A stretch of DNA of 17,405 bases, taken from NCBI GenBank assembly GCA_910577885.1, contig CAJTNK010000038.1:1-17405 (forward strand). The letters are read 5' to 3'. Position 1 is the stretch's first letter, and every line of letters begins with the position of its first letter. Below are positions 14,804-17,405 of the stretch, in pieces. The notes under the pieces are model-generated. The model made no database searches, was not told the DNA's origin, and worked only from the letters and a program-made list of their open reading frames with translations. A program made the position numbers and the translations under genes. The stretch comes from an uncultured Rikenella sp. Lineage in GTDB: Bacteria > Bacteroidota > Bacteroidia > Bacteroidales > Rikenellaceae.

Positions 14804-16033
14804 ATGGATAACAACCTCTTGAAACAACTCATCGTACGGCACCGGCGCGTGGTGATTCCGGACTTCGGGGCTTTCCTCAAAAAGGAGACGCCGGAGGGCG
14901 AAGCGCTGGTATTCAGTCCGTTCCTGCGGAAGGACGACGGGGTCGTTACGAATGCCATCGTGCGGGAATACGGGGTCGAGACCGAAGATGCGCGGGCCAT
15001 GGTCGCCGAGTTTGTCATTTACCTGAGACAGTCGCTGGCTTCGTCCGGGAAGTACTATATCGAAGGGATCGGGATGTTGATGGCCGATGCCAACGGGGCG
15101 ATTACGCTGCGCGAAGGCGAATTTCCGGCGGCGGCACAACCGGCTGCCGCGGCGGCAGAGGCGGAAATGCAACAACAAGTGCAACAACCGCAGCAACCGT
15201 CGGTTGTGCCGCAGCCGACGCCGGTGGTCCAGCCGGTCATGCCGCAGCCGCAACAACAGCCTCAACTTCAACAGCAGCCGATGGCGCCGCAGCCTCAGCC
15301 GCTGGTGCAACAGATCCAACAACAGATACCGTCGCAGCAGCCGGCGATGACTCGACCGCAAACCATACAGATGCAGGGACAGGCACCTCAGATGTCGGTG
15401 CCGCCGGTTCCTCCTCCGCCGATGCCTCCGGTGCCGCCGCTCGGGCATCCGCAACAACAGCCGATGGCGGGTTTCGGACGGGTTCAGCAGCCGCAGCAGC
15501 CTTTCGGACGTCCGCAACCGCAGCAAAGGCCGCAGGGACCTATGGGGGGCGGGCAGCTTCAGCAGCCGCAGCAACCGATGCAGCCTCAGCAGCGGCCTTC
15601 GCAGCCGATGCAACAGCCGCAACGGCCTCAGGGACAGCAGCAACAGGGGATGATGGGAGGGGGACAGTTGCCGCCGCGGCCTCAGGGACCTATGGGGGGC
15701 GGACAATCTCAACCGCATCCGATGCAACCGCAGCAGCGGCCTCCGCATCCGATGCAACCGCAGCAGCAGCGGCCTCAGGGGCAGCATCCGGCGGGTAAGC
15801 CGGGGCAACCGCATCGGCGGCCGGGAGCGCCGCGACGCAGACCGCCAAAGACGAAAACCGATGTATGGCTGGTGGTGGCGATTATAGCGGCGTTGGTGGT
15901 GATTGCCATTATGATCTACGGCTTCATCAATACGGGGCAGGGGGAGATCGACATGGAATTCATGAACGAGGCGATGTCGCCGATGGATGTGGGGACGGGA
16001 GGAATGGAAACTTCTGCGGCGGAGGATTTGTGA
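14804..16033 (+). CDS. CCDC81-type HU-domain membrane protein with Gln/Pro-rich linker
   Basis: 409 residues. Residues 1-105 (DNNLLKQLIVRHRRVVIPDF, GAF, KYYIEGIGML) match the two small HU-like domains of the bacterial CCDC81 family found in Bacteroidota. Residues ~115-345 are a low-complexity linker built from QQP, QPQ and GPMGGGQ runs. One membrane helix, WLVVAIIAALVVIAIMIYGF, lies at about 355-374, and a short acidic tail of some 35 residues follows. Relatives often end in a SPOR domain that binds septal peptidoglycan; none is present here. With the HU domain in the cytoplasm it would be a bitopic protein with a very short outer part. The exact role is unknown. The repeat-rich linker is likely to vary in length between strains. 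A terminator follows directly. Confidence 0.82.
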   Translation: MDNNLLKQLIVRHRRVVIPDFGAFLKKETPEGEALVFSPFLRKDDGVVTNAIVREYGVETEDARAMVAEFVIYLRQSLASSGKYYIEGIGMLMADANGAITLREGEFPAAAQPAAAAAEAEMQQQVQQPQQPSVVPQPTPVVQPVMPQPQQQPQLQQQPMAPQPQPLVQQIQQQIPSQQPAMTRPQTIQMQGQAPQMSVPPVPPPPMPPVPPLGHPQQQPMAGFGRVQQPQQPFGRPQPQQRPQGPMGGGQLQQPQQPMQPQQRPSQPMQQPQRPQGQQQQGMMGGGQLPPRPQGPMGGGQSQPHPMQPQQRPPHPMQPQQQRPQGQHPAGKPGQPHRRPGAPRRRPPKTKTDVWLVVAIIAALVVIAIMIYGFINTGQGEIDMEFMNEAMSPMDVGTGGMETSAAEDL

Positions 16034-16079
16034 TCGGCGGGGTGGCTTGTTGTAACAGCAGAACGCGACAAATAGGAAC

Positions 16080-16115
16080 GCGACCGGAGAATGGTAATCT
16101 TCCGGTCGCTTTTTT
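16080..16115 (+). terminator. rho-independent terminator behind the HU-CCDC81 gene
   Basis: A 9-bp stem (16080-16088 with 16101-16109, gcgaccgga/tccggtcgc) is followed by six T. It lies 46 bp after the stop, between two convergent genes. On the other strand it lacks an equally good T run. Confidence 0.88.
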
Positions 16116-16141
16116 GTGTGTGGTGAGGTGGGCGGAGGAAA

Positions 16142-17248
16142 CTACTCTTCTTTCCCCCCGGCATAGTATCTGGCCAGCAGCTCGTGCGCCGCAGCGAACG
16201 AACTGACCCGGTTGTCCAACACCCGCCGTTCGTACTCCGCCAACAGCGGCTCCACGATCGGCGACTTGTAGAAACCGTCGCGAAGTTCCGAATCGATCGT
16301 CTCGTACATCCAATACTTGGCCTGTCGGCTGCGGTTGCGGTCGAAATAGCCGTTCGCGCGGGTAAACTTCAGGTAATCCTCGATCCCGCCCCAAAGCTCC
16401 GTTAACCCTGTCCCTTCGGTCGACGAAGTGGTATAAACCCTCGGCTTCCACTCCGACTCCGGCATCGGAAAGAGCGACAGGGCATTCAAAAACTGCCGAC
16501 GGGTCAGTTCCGCGCGTTGCCGGTTGTCGCCGTCCGCCTTGTTGATCGCCACCATGTCGGCCATCTCCATGATCCCGCGTTTGATCCCCTGCAACTCGTC
16601 GCCCGCCCCCGAAATCTGGATCAACAGAAACAGGTCCACCATCGAATGGACCGCCGTCTCGGACTGACCGACGCCGACGGTCTCGATAAAGATCACGTCG
16701 AACCCCGCCGCCTCGCACAGGATGACGCTCTCCCGGGTCTTCCGTGCCACGCCCCCCAGCGAGCCCGCCGAAGGCGAAGGACGAATGAACGCCGCCGGAT
16801 TGTGCACCAAGGTCTCCATCCTCGTCTTGTCGCCCAGCACCGACCCTTTGGTCCGTTCCGAGCTGGGGTCGATGGCCAGCACCGCCAACCGATGGCCCAG
16901 TCCGGTCACCTTGCCGCCCATTGCCTCGATGAAGGTCGACTTTCCGGCCCCCGGAACCCCCGTAATCCCAATCCGCACCGATCGGCCCGCGTACGGCAGG
17001 CACCGTTCGATAATCTCCTGCGCCAACGCATGGTGCTCCGGCAACAGGCTCTCGGTCAGCGTAATGGCCTGACTCAACACCGTAATATTCCCGGCCCGTA
17101 TCCCGCTCACATACTCCTCGGCCGAGAGTCGCTGGCGTCGCACCCGCCGGTAGTGCGGATTGACCACCGGCGGCTGTTCGATCCCCCCGGCCACCTCCAA
17201 CGCACTCTCGCCGAAAACCTCCTTATGATGAGACTCGTAATGTTCCAT
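16142..17248 (-). CDS. meaB: methylmalonyl-CoA mutase-associated GTPase MeaB (ArgK/LAO family)
   Basis: 368 residues, usual for the family. G motifs are in place: G1 GVPGAGKS (97-104), DPSS (127-130), the ETVGVGQSE switch region (189-197) and G4 NKAD (236-239). MeaB uses GTP to gate delivery of adenosylcobalamin to methylmalonyl-CoA mutase and protects the enzyme from inactivation, in the succinate-propionate pathway of Bacteroidota. The mutase genes are not in the window, so the cofactor link rests on the family. The ATG at 17248 has GGGGAGG at ideal spacing. It is convergent with the HU-CCDC81 gene and ends just before its terminator. Confidence 0.95.
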   Translation of the reverse strand: MEHYESHHKEVFGESALEVAGGIEQPPVVNPHYRRVRRQRLSAEEYVSGIRAGNITVLSQAITLTESLLPEHHALAQEIIERCLPYAGRSVRIGITGVPGAGKSTFIEAMGGKVTGLGHRLAVLAIDPSSERTKGSVLGDKTRMETLVHNPAAFIRPSPSAGSLGGVARKTRESVILCEAAGFDVIFIETVGVGQSETAVHSMVDLFLLIQISGAGDELQGIKRGIMEMADMVAINKADGDNRQRAELTRRQFLNALSLFPMPESEWKPRVYTTSSTEGTGLTELWGGIEDYLKFTRANGYFDRNRSRQAKYWMYETIDSELRDGFYKSPIVEPLLAEYERRVLDNRVSSFAAAHELLARYYAGGKEE

Positions 17249-17372
17249 AACCTCCCCTTCCTTATTATAGATAAGGTAAAGATACTAAAAACCTCCCGGT
17301 TTATTGCCATCTCTTCTCTCGTTTTGCTTTCCGTGTAGTTTGCAAACCGTTCATTGGCTACTGTACGGAACT

Positions 17373-17396
17373 GTTCTTTTTGTGAACAAAAAGAAC
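17373..17396. repeat. 10-bp perfect hairpin upstream of meaB
   Basis: gttctttttg at 17373-17382 and caaaaagaac at 17387-17396 are exact reverse complements around TGAA. On the plus strand no T run follows. On the minus strand it is preceded by a T-rich stretch and lies about 125 bp upstream of meaB. It may be a terminator of a gene beyond the window or a leader structure. Confidence 0.55.
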
Positions 17397-17405
17397 CAAA
17401 AAAAC

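Noticed and set aside
1..17405. Site-specific recombinase, transposase, CRISPR array or tRNA gene
   Set aside because: I looked for recombinase and transposase motifs, regularly spaced repeats and tRNA-like cloverleafs and found none. Any invertase must be encoded outside the window.

Overview
The window looks like a chromosomal piece of a GC-rich member of the Bacteroidales, most like Alistipes or another Rikenellaceae. The grounds are a DUF5723-type outer-membrane protein, a CCDC81-type HU-domain protein, fimbrillin-type lipoproteins ending in a Fibrobacter-succinogenes-major-paralogous (FSMPD, TIGR02145-like) domain, and promoter elements of the Bacteroidota form TTTG...TAnnTTTG. The genus is an inference; there is no rRNA or tRNA in the window.

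Layout. (1) 1-700: minus-strand debris of FSMPD C-termini. Two promoterless mini-cassettes of about 60 codons (270-452 and 472-651) lie among a 49-bp direct repeat and many tight hairpins. (2) 825-6402, plus strand: a probable four-gene unit made of a sigma-54 activator without a sensor domain, a DUF5723 outer-membrane protein, the MoxR-family ATPase RavA and its VWA partner ViaA. (3) 6418-7256, plus strand: a headless copy of an FSMPD domain with no start or signal peptide, placed just behind viaA. (4) 7257-7823: a spacer full of inverted repeats, with a strong terminator hairpin and a perfect 23-bp stem. (5) 14122 down to 7824, minus strand: three lipoprotein genes in one direction, namely a fimbrillin/anchor-like protein (421 aa) followed by two paralogous large surface proteins (784 and 769 aa), each with a constant N-terminal part and a C-terminal FSMPD domain. 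(6) 14173-14380: a 148-bp segment flanked by a 30-bp inverted repeat (27/30 matches) and carrying a consensus Bacteroidota promoter that points away from the lipoprotein genes. (7) 14804-16033, plus: HU-CCDC81 membrane protein. (8) 17248-16142, minus: MeaB GTPase.

How it may work together. The lipoprotein locus has the marks of a fimbria or surface adhesin that varies at three levels. The first is an ON/OFF promoter inversion at 14173-14380, which in this copy appears to be OFF for the lipoprotein genes. The second is exchange of the whole C-terminal domain of the 769-aa protein with the silent copy at 6418, by inverting the roughly 2.2-kb block between near-identical inverted ends at 6418-6550 and 8506-8638. 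The third is replacement of only the last ~60 residues from mini-cassettes whose edges fall at the same PG.R and RC(I/L)QE motifs. The silent copy is itself a mosaic of the two full genes, which suggests exchange has happened. No recombinase or reverse transcriptase is encoded here, so the enzymes would act from elsewhere. The inversion and exchange events are inferred from sequence layout, not observed.
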